Source of the DNA: Adiantum capillus-veneris
Lineage: Eukaryota > Streptophyta > Polypodiopsida > Polypodiales > Pteridaceae
Assembly: GCA_014529385.2 (NCBI GenBank)
Contig: CM043942.1
Coordinates: 36,833,469-36,897,468, forward strand
DNA length: 64,000 nucleotides
Direction of reading: 5' to 3'
In this document: positions 55,733-64,000 of the stretch, piece after piece
Position numbering within the stretch: position 1 is the stretch's first letter
Layout of the letters: each line of letters begins with the position of its first letter
Notes under the pieces: generated by a model
Databases searched by the model: none
What the model saw: the letters and a program-made list of their open reading frames with translations, nothing else
Told to the model about the DNA's origin: nothing
Translations under genes and position numbers: made by a program

Positions 55733-56358
55733 TTATCTCCTTGCTACGCGAGCTACGGGGCTGCCATTGGAGAAGCGACACCGCCATTGTGTTAGCAACG
55801 GTGAGAGCTACGCACAGATACCAAGAGTGCGCGCTATCGGCTTCTACGTGTGGTAAGTTCCTACGAGCTTCGGTGTGAGTTTTCTTCCAACTCGTGTGTC
55901 GGAATAGAGTGTGCAGCATATCTATAGAACCACAACGAGTAGAGCTACACATTAGTACCATCGGGGTCAAGTTTCGGTCACCTGTATTTTTCGGCCTGTC
56001 TTCATACGCGTTTACCGCACGGAGTGGTTATAGGTTGATTTTGCAGTTCAAGTCTTTAGGGTGTTGTTCTTACCTAGTGCATAGACTTCCCCTTGAGTTT
56101 GAGATCGATTCGATGATTCTAGATCCTGTTTCGTATAGCATTCGTTCGTAGTACGGATTTCAGTCACTTGCGTATTTTAGAACTTAGATTTGATTTCCTT
56201 AGTAGTGATTGTCATTAGAAGGTCGAGTAGGTGATTTGACACCCACCTAGTTGTTTCCATGCGCCTGCGGGTCAAGCTCCGTCCTCGTCTGACAAATTCT
56301 GTTGTTGGTTGAGTTCTCGCTATTTAGCTTCCGCTAGCGGCGTAACCGCCTTAACATT

Positions 56359-56376
56359 TGGCGCCGCTGCCGGAGA
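56359..56376 (+). other. Primer-binding site of K (tRNA-Asp type)
   Basis: TGGCGCCGCTGCCGGAGA, two bases after the LTR end, resembles the tRNA-Asp site (TGGCGCCGTTGCCGGGGA) known from Athila/Tat-like plant elements. Confidence 0.85.
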
Positions 56377-56897
56377 CGAGAGCCCTAAGTAGGTGACCTT
56401 AGACTAATCCTACGAGGTGAGTCGTATAAACTACTTTGTATACTTTAGTTAGAAAAGATCTAGGAGTGGTGGACTCCGAAGGTCTCGAGAGATACTAGGA
56501 AGTGGGGTATTCCTGGGTCTTCCGCGTTGACAGTATTTTTAGTCTAGCTTAGATTAGATTGTTTTTTGATGGTGTTTAAGTGGTTGTTGACATAAAAAGC
56601 ATTTGCTACTCCTTGTGTGGTAGTAAATCTCTTTATATTTTCAATTGCAAAAAATCCATTTTATGATTAGAAGTAGCTTAGGTAGGGCCTGATTTGATCC
56701 TGATCTAGAGCTATCAATTGGTGTTCTATTCGCTTGATGTGTTTGATTGCATGTTAGATCACTGAAAAAGTCTCTTTGGTAGTGAAATATGCAATAAACA
56801 AAGTTCAGAAAATTTTTCTGTGTAACTAATTGTTGCTGAGCACTTAAAAGAGCTATTGGAAGAGTTCTGTGCTGAAAAAATGGAAATCTGCAACTTT

Positions 56898-57618
56898 AGA
56901 CATCATACGCGTATGATGTCTTAGGACCTAAACAGAGACTAAAATTGAAAATTTGACATTGCCAGAGTGTTTAGAAGGGGGGTTTTACCCTAAGATCAAC
57001 TTAAAACAAGAGCATTAACACTCAAAGAAACCCAAAAAGACAAGTCGGAGTCCAAGAAACGCAAAGAATAGGAAATTTTGGATTCAAATCTTGTTTTTAC
57101 ATTCAAACCTGACAAAAACACTTGAAACTCAATTATAAACATTGGAGAAGGCTTAAAACCAAAAATAGTCAAAATCTGGGACATAAGACATCATACGCGT
57201 ATAATGTCTTTTGGCACTTCCACTGCTTATTTTTGAAATCTGACCTGACAAGATTGTTACAAACACTGTAGAAAGCATAAATATCAAGTTTGGACCCAAA
57301 TTGATGAAAAAGACATCATACGCGTATGATGTCTTTGACCTAATTTTGGACATATTTTGATACTTTGCTAACACAGATCCATTGTAATAGCTGTCTAGAG
57401 GTTATATTTCAAGTTTCATCCCATTTTGATCACAATTGACCCAAAAAACAAGTCAAAAGCAGAAAATTGCCAAGAAAAGCCTGAACTAGCCATAGCTTGC
57501 TCAAACAGAGTTCAAACTAAATTTTGTGAGTGAACAGAGCATAAAGGGGCCATTGAGAGTGAGCATAACCAAAATAGTCAAAATCTGTGAAAAAAGACAT
57601 CATACGCGTATAATGTCT
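56898..57618. repeat. Four copies of a 24-28 bp palindrome in the K leader
   Basis: Centres carry ATCATACGCGTATGAT within AGAC...GTCT arms. Copies: 56898-56921 (perfect, 24 bp), 57186-57209 (one mismatch), 57309-57336 (perfect, 28 bp) and 57595-57618 (same mismatch, TATAATG). Perfect and imperfect copies alternate with 413 and 409 bp between like copies, suggesting an old duplication of a 410-bp unit. AAAATAGTCAAAATCTG precedes both imperfect copies. They lie between primer site and gag ATG. Confidence 0.95.
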
Positions 57619-57786
57619 TTTTCAGCATAACTGCAACAAAATTCTCACTTGATGAAACAGAAGTTGCCCAACTGACAAGATTAAACAATTGACCAATTAT
57701 CAGTCAGTTTGGATCAATTCTGACCACAAAAACTTGGGGAAAACAAATTGCCGAGACGGAAAAGCTACAGTCCTTTAGGGGAATTG

Positions 57787-60700
57787 ATGAATTTGAGATC
57801 GGGCAGGAATCTCCAGAATAATCAACCAAAACAAGGGGAACCAGCAAGTGTCATATCAACCGAGGGAAGTGTAAACCAAAGTTGGGTGCAACCATTAGAG
57901 CCGATCTTTGAAGGAAGTGTTTCTGATACTTCTTCGGAGAGATCTTACGAGATTTTCACCGAAAACTTGGAACACTTGAAGCTGAACAACAGAGAAAATA
58001 TGGCAGCAGAATCATCAAACCCTTCCGCCACAATGAAGCTATTGTTCATAAAATACCAGTACGACAATGAGCAAGGTGCCAAGATCTACAAAGATGGAAT
58101 GGACCGCTATTGTGTAAAGATAGAAGAGAGGCCTAGTGAGTTCAAGGACTTAGTGCCTGTGAGCTATAGCGGAGATAGATATCTAGATGACGAGGGTACC
58201 ATGTACTTGGTAGTCCTAAACCCTAACATTGTGGACAAGTGGGGATTGATGGGCACCAAGGCCAAAATAGATGAAGAACTCGAGGAGAAAGCACCAATAA
58301 TGAACTTCCCTAATGCGAGGTTAAGAAGAGAGAATGAAACTATAAGGATCAACACTGATAACATCTATGTGGGGCTGTACAGATATAATAATGGGGAGCA
58401 AGATCTCTATTATAGATGTGAAGAACCCTACACCGGAGAGTTGACAGACAAAAAAAGACTTTATGTCTTTACCTACACAGAGGGATCGGAAGTGAAAATT
58501 GCCGCTTACGATAAGTATGGCAGGCAATACTCAACAATGGGCAAGAAAGAATTAGAAGGATATACATACTTTGGGGGACCACTACATCAGTATTATGTTA
58601 CTTCTAGCTCACATAGACCAGCACCAACAAATGGAGTGCAAAACTCAATGACAACAGGAGGACAAAGAACTCAGGTTGCTGACTCTTTCAGTCAACCTTG
58701 GGACTCGAAGCTCGGACCAATGGGATCATTACATTCCAGAGAGTCAATGGAGACGAATCGAGGTAGTGCAGTTCCAATCCCCACCTATACCACGCCAGGT
58801 CCAAGGTTTGAAGCGGAACCATCACATTTACCTCCTAGTAGTAGATTCAGGGCGGGGGAACCGACAAGGGTAACCCATGAAGTCCATGATGCTAGAGAAA
58901 GCTTTAGCCGGGACACAGGAGCAATGAGATTGGTAGCAGATCATAGACGTATGAGACCATCTCAAGTAGCCAAGTGTGTGCAAAAGAAGTATGGTGGTTC
59001 AGGAGATCCGTATGCACATGTGTCACTCTTTAAGCAAGTCTTAAGAGCTGAGCAGATAACAGATTTCCATACACAATACGAGGGATTTGGTCTTACTCTA
59101 GAAGGTACCGCATTGACATGGTTTCAACCAATGAACATAGGGGGATTCCATGACATTGACCATTTGCTAAGAGAGTTTGCTGAGGAATTCTCAAAACGAG
59201 GGATTAAGCACAATACGGTCTCACAAATATATGCTTTTAAACAGAGAGAACACGAAAAAGTGAAGGAAGCTTCACTTCGCTTCAAACAATACATTGAGAG
59301 ATGTCCAGTACGTGAACGACCACAAGATGACAGACTATCTGTTCTCTTTATTGAGGGACTGAGGAACGACACTCTCAAGAAGGACTTGCACTTGAAAGCT
59401 TGTACAAGTTTCGAGCAAGTAACGAGAGAGGCATTGTACTTAGTGGATAACTGTACGGTTTATGGGGAGGTGTCAGCGGATACAGATTCTGCATCCAGTA
59501 GCTCCTCCTCCGTAGCGAGCGAGACTACCACTAAAAAGAATGTTCAAACAACAACCATGCCAAATGTAGAGCAAATGATAGAAGATGCTCTAAAAAGGAT
59601 GGCACCATACCAAAAACCACTGCCAAAAACACTGAAATGGTGTGCTATTGAACAAAAATGGACAAATCATCCAACAGAGGAGTGTTATTACAACAAAGGG
59701 TATGTAAGGGAGCGCCAGTATGCACCTCCTGCTCAATTAGCACCACCTCAAATACATCCAGTACCTCGATACCCAACGGGAAATGTACCTGGACCTATGG
59801 GGATAGAAAGACCGCAACCTGTATTGGGACAACAACCACCTTTACTAGGAGCAAGACCAGTGGGCATTAGATATGCACCAACCTTAGAGAATCAAGAAGA
59901 ACAAGCCTTAGTGCCTGTTCAAACCTATTATGAAGAATCGGGTGCACACATGTCTCCGACAGTTTATTACCCACCAGAAGAACCAAAACAACCAGAACCA
60001 TGGGGCATGATGGGGAATGTTGGAATACCCACAGTTACCAGTGCTTCTGATGAAGAGAGATACAATATGGACGCAAGAACCTTGATGTTCATAGCTCATG
60101 GAGGGTTAGCAGGACAGAGACCATCCTATCCACAAAGGACGAATCAAATGGGACCAAGACCAGCACTAGGACCCTGTTACAAGTGTGGAGGTGACCATCT
60201 GATGAATGTTTGCCCACATACGGAAATCATTAGAATTAACGCTTATTGCACTGAGTGTGGGGTTACTCACTTCATTGAGAATTGTTCAAAGAATCCAAAC
60301 AAAGTGCAAAAGACGACATTGAATATGTTAGAAACTATTCCTACCAGCAGTGGGTCTGAAAATGAAACTCTGATACCAACGCAAGTTGTTACTAGAGCTC
60401 AAGCTAAGAAAACCACTAGAGAACCTGAGAATGGAAAGTTGGCGACTGAAGTGGTTAGTCAAGGACCGCGGAGTCAGAAAAACACATGGAAAGCTAGAAA
60501 AGCACGCATGAAGTTGAGAAAAGAACGTGAAGACGCTATTCTAGCTGAGGAACTAAAGCAAACTAAAGCTAGATTAGAAAAACTTGAAAGTCAAAACGGG
60601 AAACGAGAGATGAGCCCGGAAAGAACGAAACAAAAGAGTATCAAAGAAACAACGAGCTTAAGCTCAGGGGGATCAGTGCTAGTAGACAAGGTACACGAAC

Positions 60701-63700
60701 CATTGGACGCACTGATGAGAGCTTACGAAGCTAGGTTAAAGAACAACCAAACACAGGAACAGAGGTGGATGACATACCCAAACGCGGAATTGGAAAAGCA
60801 GAGACCTGAAATGTGCCAGAGAATGATCGAGACTGCACAAGCCTTATTAGAACCACCAAAAGAAACAATGAATTGTGGGAAGGAAAACCCAATTCAGCAA
60901 GAGACTATCGTTTCACGGGTAGCTGAAAAGACTCCTAGTGCACAAAAGCCTGAAAATACACAAAAGGATGACCGCATAGTATTGAACACAACCGATCAGG
61001 AGATAGAGAGTTTTCATCCAGTCATACAGAGGATTTACGGAAAAGATGAGAATTACAATGAATTTTGGAAACAAGTGAGAGAGGCAAACTTTGCAAACGA
61101 GCTAAGTTGCCAAGCTAATCAGACAAATTGGGAAAAGGACATCAGGAATCCTCCCATAGTGGAATTTGAGGTAGGATCTCAAGTGGACTTGGATCTGCAA
61201 TCTTACTGGGGAGATGGGGGCTCTGTTAGAACAATGGAGAGCAAACCTCATTCACTGAAAACCTTACCTTCATACTTAGGAGAGTATGAAGCAAAATCCG
61301 AGATTAGAGCACTTCCCTCACGAAGAATCTCATCAGAAAAAGTCATGGACTCGCAAGGATTGATAGAGATTTTGTCAACACCAGTGACATGCACTATCAC
61401 TCTAGCTGAGCTTTTGAGGCTAAGACCACATATGTGGACCACTGTAGGAAAATGCTTGGAGAAATTCGGAATAAAAGATCCAACATCGAGATTGCAAGAG
61501 AGCATTGAGGAGCTGAGCAAGCCACAAAAGAACGCTAAGCCTGTACCCTTAAACAAGGTCGGAGAGTATTGCGAAGGTGAAGAGGGAAATACAACCTTAC
61601 CAGTTGAATTCCAAGGAGTGAACACAATAGCAATACTAGACAGCGGAGCTGGGGTAGCCATAGCTACAAAAGAAATCTGGAAAAAATGGGGGAAACCAGC
61701 AATAAGGAAGACTAGGTTGAAACTCCAATTAGCAGATGGACACATGGAGAAACCTATGGGGTTATTAGAGAAAGTTGTAGTGACTTCTTGCGGCATTGAA
61801 TACGAACATACTTTTGCTATTGTCGATTTTGGCAAGGAGAATAACTATGATATCATACTGGGAAGACCATTCATGAGACAATTGAAAATGGTCCAAGATT
61901 GGGGCTACGATCACATATACTTGAGAAATATGGAAACCACTACCCGGGTGAACCTGAAAGACCATAGCTACAAAGATGTGAACCGAACACCAGTGGAGGA
62001 GTTTGATTCAGCTACTTTGGCGGGATCTGAATTTCCAGCTTGGTTAGGTAAACCCAAGGAGTTATGGATGTGTGGAGCTTCGAAATGTGGAAGTCTGAAA
62101 CGAGAAGAATGTGTTTTAGAAAGGGCTATCGAAGACGAAACTTATGTAAGAGAACCCTTTCCAGAGGACATGTTTGAACCATTAGAATGGACACACATTC
62201 TAGCAACCCTAGATGTTTGTGCAATTTCGGATGGTCCCACAACGAAATTTTGCGACAAGGACGGGTACGACGTGGTTCCGTATTTCATGTTGAGAACTGT
62301 GCTCAAAAAAGAAACAGAAAAGAACGATACACTGGAAAAGGAAGATGAAGAAGAGGTGTTTCACGACATTCCCGATCATCCAGAGTGGGGAAATGAAGCA
62401 GACAACGAGTCAACGGACAATTCAAGCGGAAACGAAGAAACTATAACGGATGTCCGATTTTATGATTTTCCGAACCAAACAAAACAACGCCAGAAACACT
62501 GTAGAGCAAAGAAAAAAACAAAAGGGGTTAGAACCAATCCGATGCCTAGAATAAGAGGAAAAAATCAATTCCTAATGCTAGTAAAGGCTGAAGATTGTGT
62601 TAAGGATAAGATTTCTGAAAGAATGAGAGGCAGTGATCAAAAGAGCTTACGAAAAGACAAAAGAGGCTCAAGAAATCAAGTTCAAAAGAATGGAACGAAA
62701 ACTGAAACAGAAAAATCAGAAAAGAACAAGCGCAATAGAGAATACACAGAGTCCAAGTTAGAACGTAGAAACAAGTACAGAGAGCTCAAGAAAACTCTGA
62801 AAGAAGTTTGGACTACAGAAATTGAGAGTGGAGAGGACGAAAATGTCAAAATCAAGGAAAACATGGATGTTCCCTCTCACTATAGGAAATTCACAATAGA
62901 GGATAGGAAGGTGATATTAACCCCACCTATTCGAGAGAGGAAGGAGAACGAATCTTATGACGGACCGGAGGATGCAAAAAAAGTTGATTTAGCAGCTCCA
63001 GGTGAGACGCCTAGACCGGTGTACATAGCCACAGATTTGTCTCCAAGCGAGGAAGAGAGACTTTTGAGTCTTCTCAGAGAGTACAGGGATGTGTTTGCAT
63101 GGTCTTATAAGGACTTAAAGGGAGTTGACCCATCGATATGCCAACACTCAATCCCACTGAAACAAGACGCAAAGCCTAGCAGACAGAGACCATACACATA
63201 TAATGATACTTTTGCTAAGCGAATCAAAGAAGAGATAGATAAGCTAATGGAAGCTGAATTCATATACGAGATTGAACACACTGATTGGGTATCTCCGATT
63301 GTGGTAGTACCTAAGAAGAACGGAAAACTCCGAGTGTGTGTCAACCTAAAGAAAGTGAATGCTGCAACAATCAGGGACAATTATCCCCTGCCGATAACTG
63401 ATCATGTTCTAGAGCGTGTATCAGGGAAAACAACATACTCCTTTCTTGATGGTTTTTCGGGATATAACCAGCTAGCCATAGCACTGGAAGATCAACATAA
63501 AACAGCTTTTGCAACGGAGTGGGGAATTTATGCTTATCGGGTTATGCCTTTTGGTCTAACCAATGCTCCCGCAACCTTCCAGAGGCTGATGACGCATGCT
63601 TTCAAAGAATACTTAAGGCTGTTTCTCGAAATATACATGGATGACTTATGTGTACATTCTCTACTGAGAGATGAGCATCTAGAACACCTAAGAAAAGTAT

Positions 63701-64000
63701 TTGAGAAATGTAGGACATATCGCATTTGTCTCAATCCTGAGAAATGTGTGTTTATGGTCCGACAGGGCAGAATTCTGGGACATATTGTCTCACAAAACGG
63801 AATATCCACGGATTTAGAGAAGATAAAAGTTATAGTGGATATGCCTAGACCAACCAATGCGAAACAAGTACAGAGCTTTATGGGACATTGTGGATATTAT
63901 AGACGATTCATTTACATGTACGCTATAATAGGCCAACCACTTTACAGGCTAATAGTGAACTTTGAATGGACAGAGGAATGTGAGGAATCATTCAAGAAAT
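57787..64000 (+). CDS. Element K gag-pol polyprotein, open to the window edge
   Basis: ATG at 57787 (MNLRSGR, the gag opening also seen as TRSG in A-C) is the first after an in-frame TGA at 57721. No stop occurs to 64000: at least 2071 codons. Residues 1-375: N-terminal part with no domain I recognise. About 380-555: capsid (ALTWFQPMNIGGF, LFIEGLRND). 797-833: two zinc knuckles, CYKCGGDHLMNVC and CTECGVTHFIENC, both CX2CX3HX4C. About 900-950: charged coiled coil. 1285: protease DSGAGVAIAT, closing ILGRPF near 1358-1362. About 1560-1680: Lys/Arg-rich stretch. From about 1830: reverse transcriptase with SFLDGFSGYNQ, PFGLTNAPATF and YMDD at 1950-1953. RNase H and integrase would follow outside. 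The protease-RT spacer of nearly 500 residues is long for the class. Confidence 0.93.
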   Translation, partial: MNLRSGRNLQNNQPKQGEPASVISTEGSVNQSWVQPLEPIFEGSVSDTSSERSYEIFTENLEHLKLNNRENMAAESSNPSATMKLLFIKYQYDNEQGAKIYKDGMDRYCVKIEERPSEFKDLVPVSYSGDRYLDDEGTMYLVVLNPNIVDKWGLMGTKAKIDEELEEKAPIMNFPNARLRRENETIRINTDNIYVGLYRYNNGEQDLYYRCEEPYTGELTDKKRLYVFTYTEGSEVKIAAYDKYGRQYSTMGKKELEGYTYFGGPLHQYYVTSSSHRPAPTNGVQNSMTTGGQRTQVADSFSQPWDSKLGPMGSLHSRESMETNRGSAVPIPTYTTPGPRFEAEPSHLPPSSRFRAGEPTRVTHEVHDARESFSRDTGAMRLVADHRRMRPSQVAKCVQKKYGGSGDPYAHVSLFKQVLRAEQITDFHTQYEGFGLTLEGTALTWFQPMNIGGFHDIDHLLREFAEEFSKRGIKHNTVSQIYAFKQREHEKVKEASLRFKQYIERCPVRERPQDDRLSVLFIEGLRNDTLKKDLHLKACTSFEQVTREALYLVDNCTVYGEVSADTDSASSSSSSVASETTTKKNVQTTTMPNVEQMIEDALKRMAPYQKPLPKTLKWCAIEQKWTNHPTEECYYNKGYVRERQYAPPAQLAPPQIHPVPRYPTGNVPGPMGIERPQPVLGQQPPLLGARPVGIRYAPTLENQEEQALVPVQTYYEESGAHMSPTVYYPPEEPKQPEPWGMMGNVGIPTVTSASDEERYNMDARTLMFIAHGGLAGQRPSYPQRTNQMGPRPALGPCYKCGGDHLMNVCPHTEIIRINAYCTECGVTHFIENCSKNPNKVQKTTLNMLETIPTSSGSENETLIPTQVVTRAQAKKTTREPENGKLATEVVSQGPRSQKNTWKARKARMKLRKEREDAILAEELKQTKARLEKLESQNGKREMSPERTKQKSIKETTSLSSGGSVLVDKVHEPLDALMRAYEARLKNNQTQEQRWMTYPNAELEKQRPEMCQRMIETAQALLEPPKETMNCGKENPIQQETIVSRVAEKTPSAQKPENTQKDDRIVLNTTDQEIESFHPVIQRIYGKDENYNEFWKQVREANFANELSCQANQTNWEKDIRNPPIVEFEVGSQVDLDLQSYWGDGGSVRTMESKPHSLKTLPSYLGEYEAKSEIRALPSRRISSEKVMDSQGLIEILSTPVTCTITLAELLRLRPHMWTTVGKCLEKFGIKDPTSRLQESIEELSKPQKNAKPVPLNKVGEYCEGEEGNTTLPVEFQGVNTIAILDSGAGVAIATKEIWKKWGKPAIRKTRLKLQLADGHMEKPMGLLEKVVVTSCGIEYEHTFAIVDFGKENNYDIILGRPFMRQLKMVQDWGYDHIYLRNMETTTRVNLKDHSYKDVNRTPVEEFDSATLAGSEFPAWLGKPKELWMCGASKCGSLKREECVLERAIEDETYVREPFPEDMFEPLEWTHILATLDVCAISDGPTTKFCDKDGYDVVPYFMLRTVLKKETEKNDTLEKEDEEEVFHDIPDHPEWGNEADNESTDNSSGNEETITDVRFYDFPNQTKQRQKHCRAKKKTKGVRTNPMPRIRGKNQFLMLVKAEDCVKDKISERMRGSDQKSLRKDKRGSRNQVQKNGTKTETEKSEKNKRNREYTESKLERRNKYRELKKTLKEVWTTEIESGEDENVKIKENMDVPSHYRKFTIEDRKVILTPPIRERKENESYDGPEDAKKVDLAAPGETPRPVYIATDLSPSEEERLLSLLREYRDVFAWSYKDLKGVDPSICQHSIPLKQDAKPSRQRPYTYNDTFAKRIKEEIDKLMEAEFIYEIEHTDWVSPIVVVPKKNGKLRVCVNLKKVNAATIRDNYPLPITDHVLERVSGKTTYSFLDGFSGYNQLAIALEDQHKTAFATEWGIYAYRVMPFGLTNAPATFQRLMTHAFKEYLRLFLEIYMDDLCVHSLLRDEHLEHLRKVFEKCRTYRICLNPEKCVFMVRQGRILGHIVSQNGISTDLEKIKVIVDMPRPTNAKQVQSFMGHCGYYRRFIYMYAIIGQPLYRLIVNFEWTEECEESFKK

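Larger units (their letters stand above)
55517..56356 (+). repeat. 5' LTR of element K (left end tentative)
   Basis: The right end CCGCCTTAACA is fixed by the primer site. TATATAAG lies at 55585-55592, and a 67-bp GA run (55664-55730) falls in the predicted transcribed part. The left end is set at TGTAATCCCG but could be elsewhere between 55490 and 55545. Confidence 0.7.
55517..64000 (+). mobile_element. Element K: gypsy retrotransposon with tRNA-Asp primer site (continues past the window)
   Basis: 5' LTR ending at 56356, primer-binding site 56359-56376, a 1.4-kb leader with palindromic repeats, and a gag-pol frame open from 57787 to the window end. The tRNA-Asp site (TGGCGCCGCTGCCGGAGA) is typical of the Tat/Athila side of plant gypsy, and the RT sequence is non-chromoviral in look, so that branch is likely but not proven. 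The left boundary 55517 is only the best TG candidate. This is the only element in the window with no visible coding lesion. Confidence 0.88.

Noticed and set aside
56898-57618. CRISPR-like array from regularly repeated palindromes
   Set aside because: Only four copies, spacing of 100-290 bp, eukaryotic context and location inside a retrotransposon leader.
1-64000. tRNA, rRNA or other structured RNA genes
   Set aside because: None could be recognised; matches to tRNA ends are only the short primer-binding sites.

Overview
The window looks like land-plant nuclear DNA made almost wholly of LTR retrotransposons, inserted into one another and mostly decayed. No intact host gene is visible. Evidence for a plant: most primer-binding sites match plant initiator-Met tRNA (TGGTATCAGAGC), one matches tRNA-Asp, both Ty1/copia and chromodomain-bearing Ty3/gypsy elements are present, and there are degenerate pentatricopeptide-repeat (PPR) fragments. 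The PPR wording and copia sequences suggest a seed-free vascular plant, but this is only an impression.

Left part (1-28691), minus-strand gypsy nest. Element A (1-3770, runs off the left edge), B (4055-27704) and C (11948-16259) form one family with LTRs of about 1.1-1.2 kb. B carries gag and protease but no reverse transcriptase (RT) or integrase (IN). In their place B and C carry an unfamiliar Asp/His-rich cassette and a short chromodomain-like tail next to the polypurine tract. B's gag is split by chromovirus D (6360-25153, target-site duplication TTTTC). D is itself split by C in its protease (CTGAC) and by E, a plus-strand relative of D (17192-23611, GGCAG), in its gag. B abuts, and probably entered, a related solo LTR, L (27705-28691). 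D also holds a 1.3-kb tandem duplication of its RT-RNase H region.

Middle (28692-45360). An unexplained stretch with a small basic ORF precedes a degenerate plus-strand gypsy F (30678-40620), split by copia element G (34392-39571, minus, duplication GCTAC). A truncated copia sister, H (40621-43832), joins F without a duplication and abuts a minus-strand gypsy gag remnant, I.

Right part (45230-64000). A degenerate PPR pseudogene is split by copia J (45361-50546, plus, duplication AGAAT), whose 1393-codon polyprotein frame has four stops and no frameshift. Then come a second F LTR copy, a candidate minus-strand LTR (M) with gag/protease remnants, and element K, the best preserved. K has a tRNA-Asp primer site, a leader with four copies of a long palindrome, and a gag-pol frame open from 57787 to the window edge (at least 2071 codons, RT motif YMDD).

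Expected interplay: autonomous elements such as K or intact relatives of D, G and J would supply RT and integrase. A/B/C cannot and must have been mobilised in trans. Relative ages from LTR differences counted by eye (G about 1%, E, J and C about 2%, D about 10%) agree with the nesting order.
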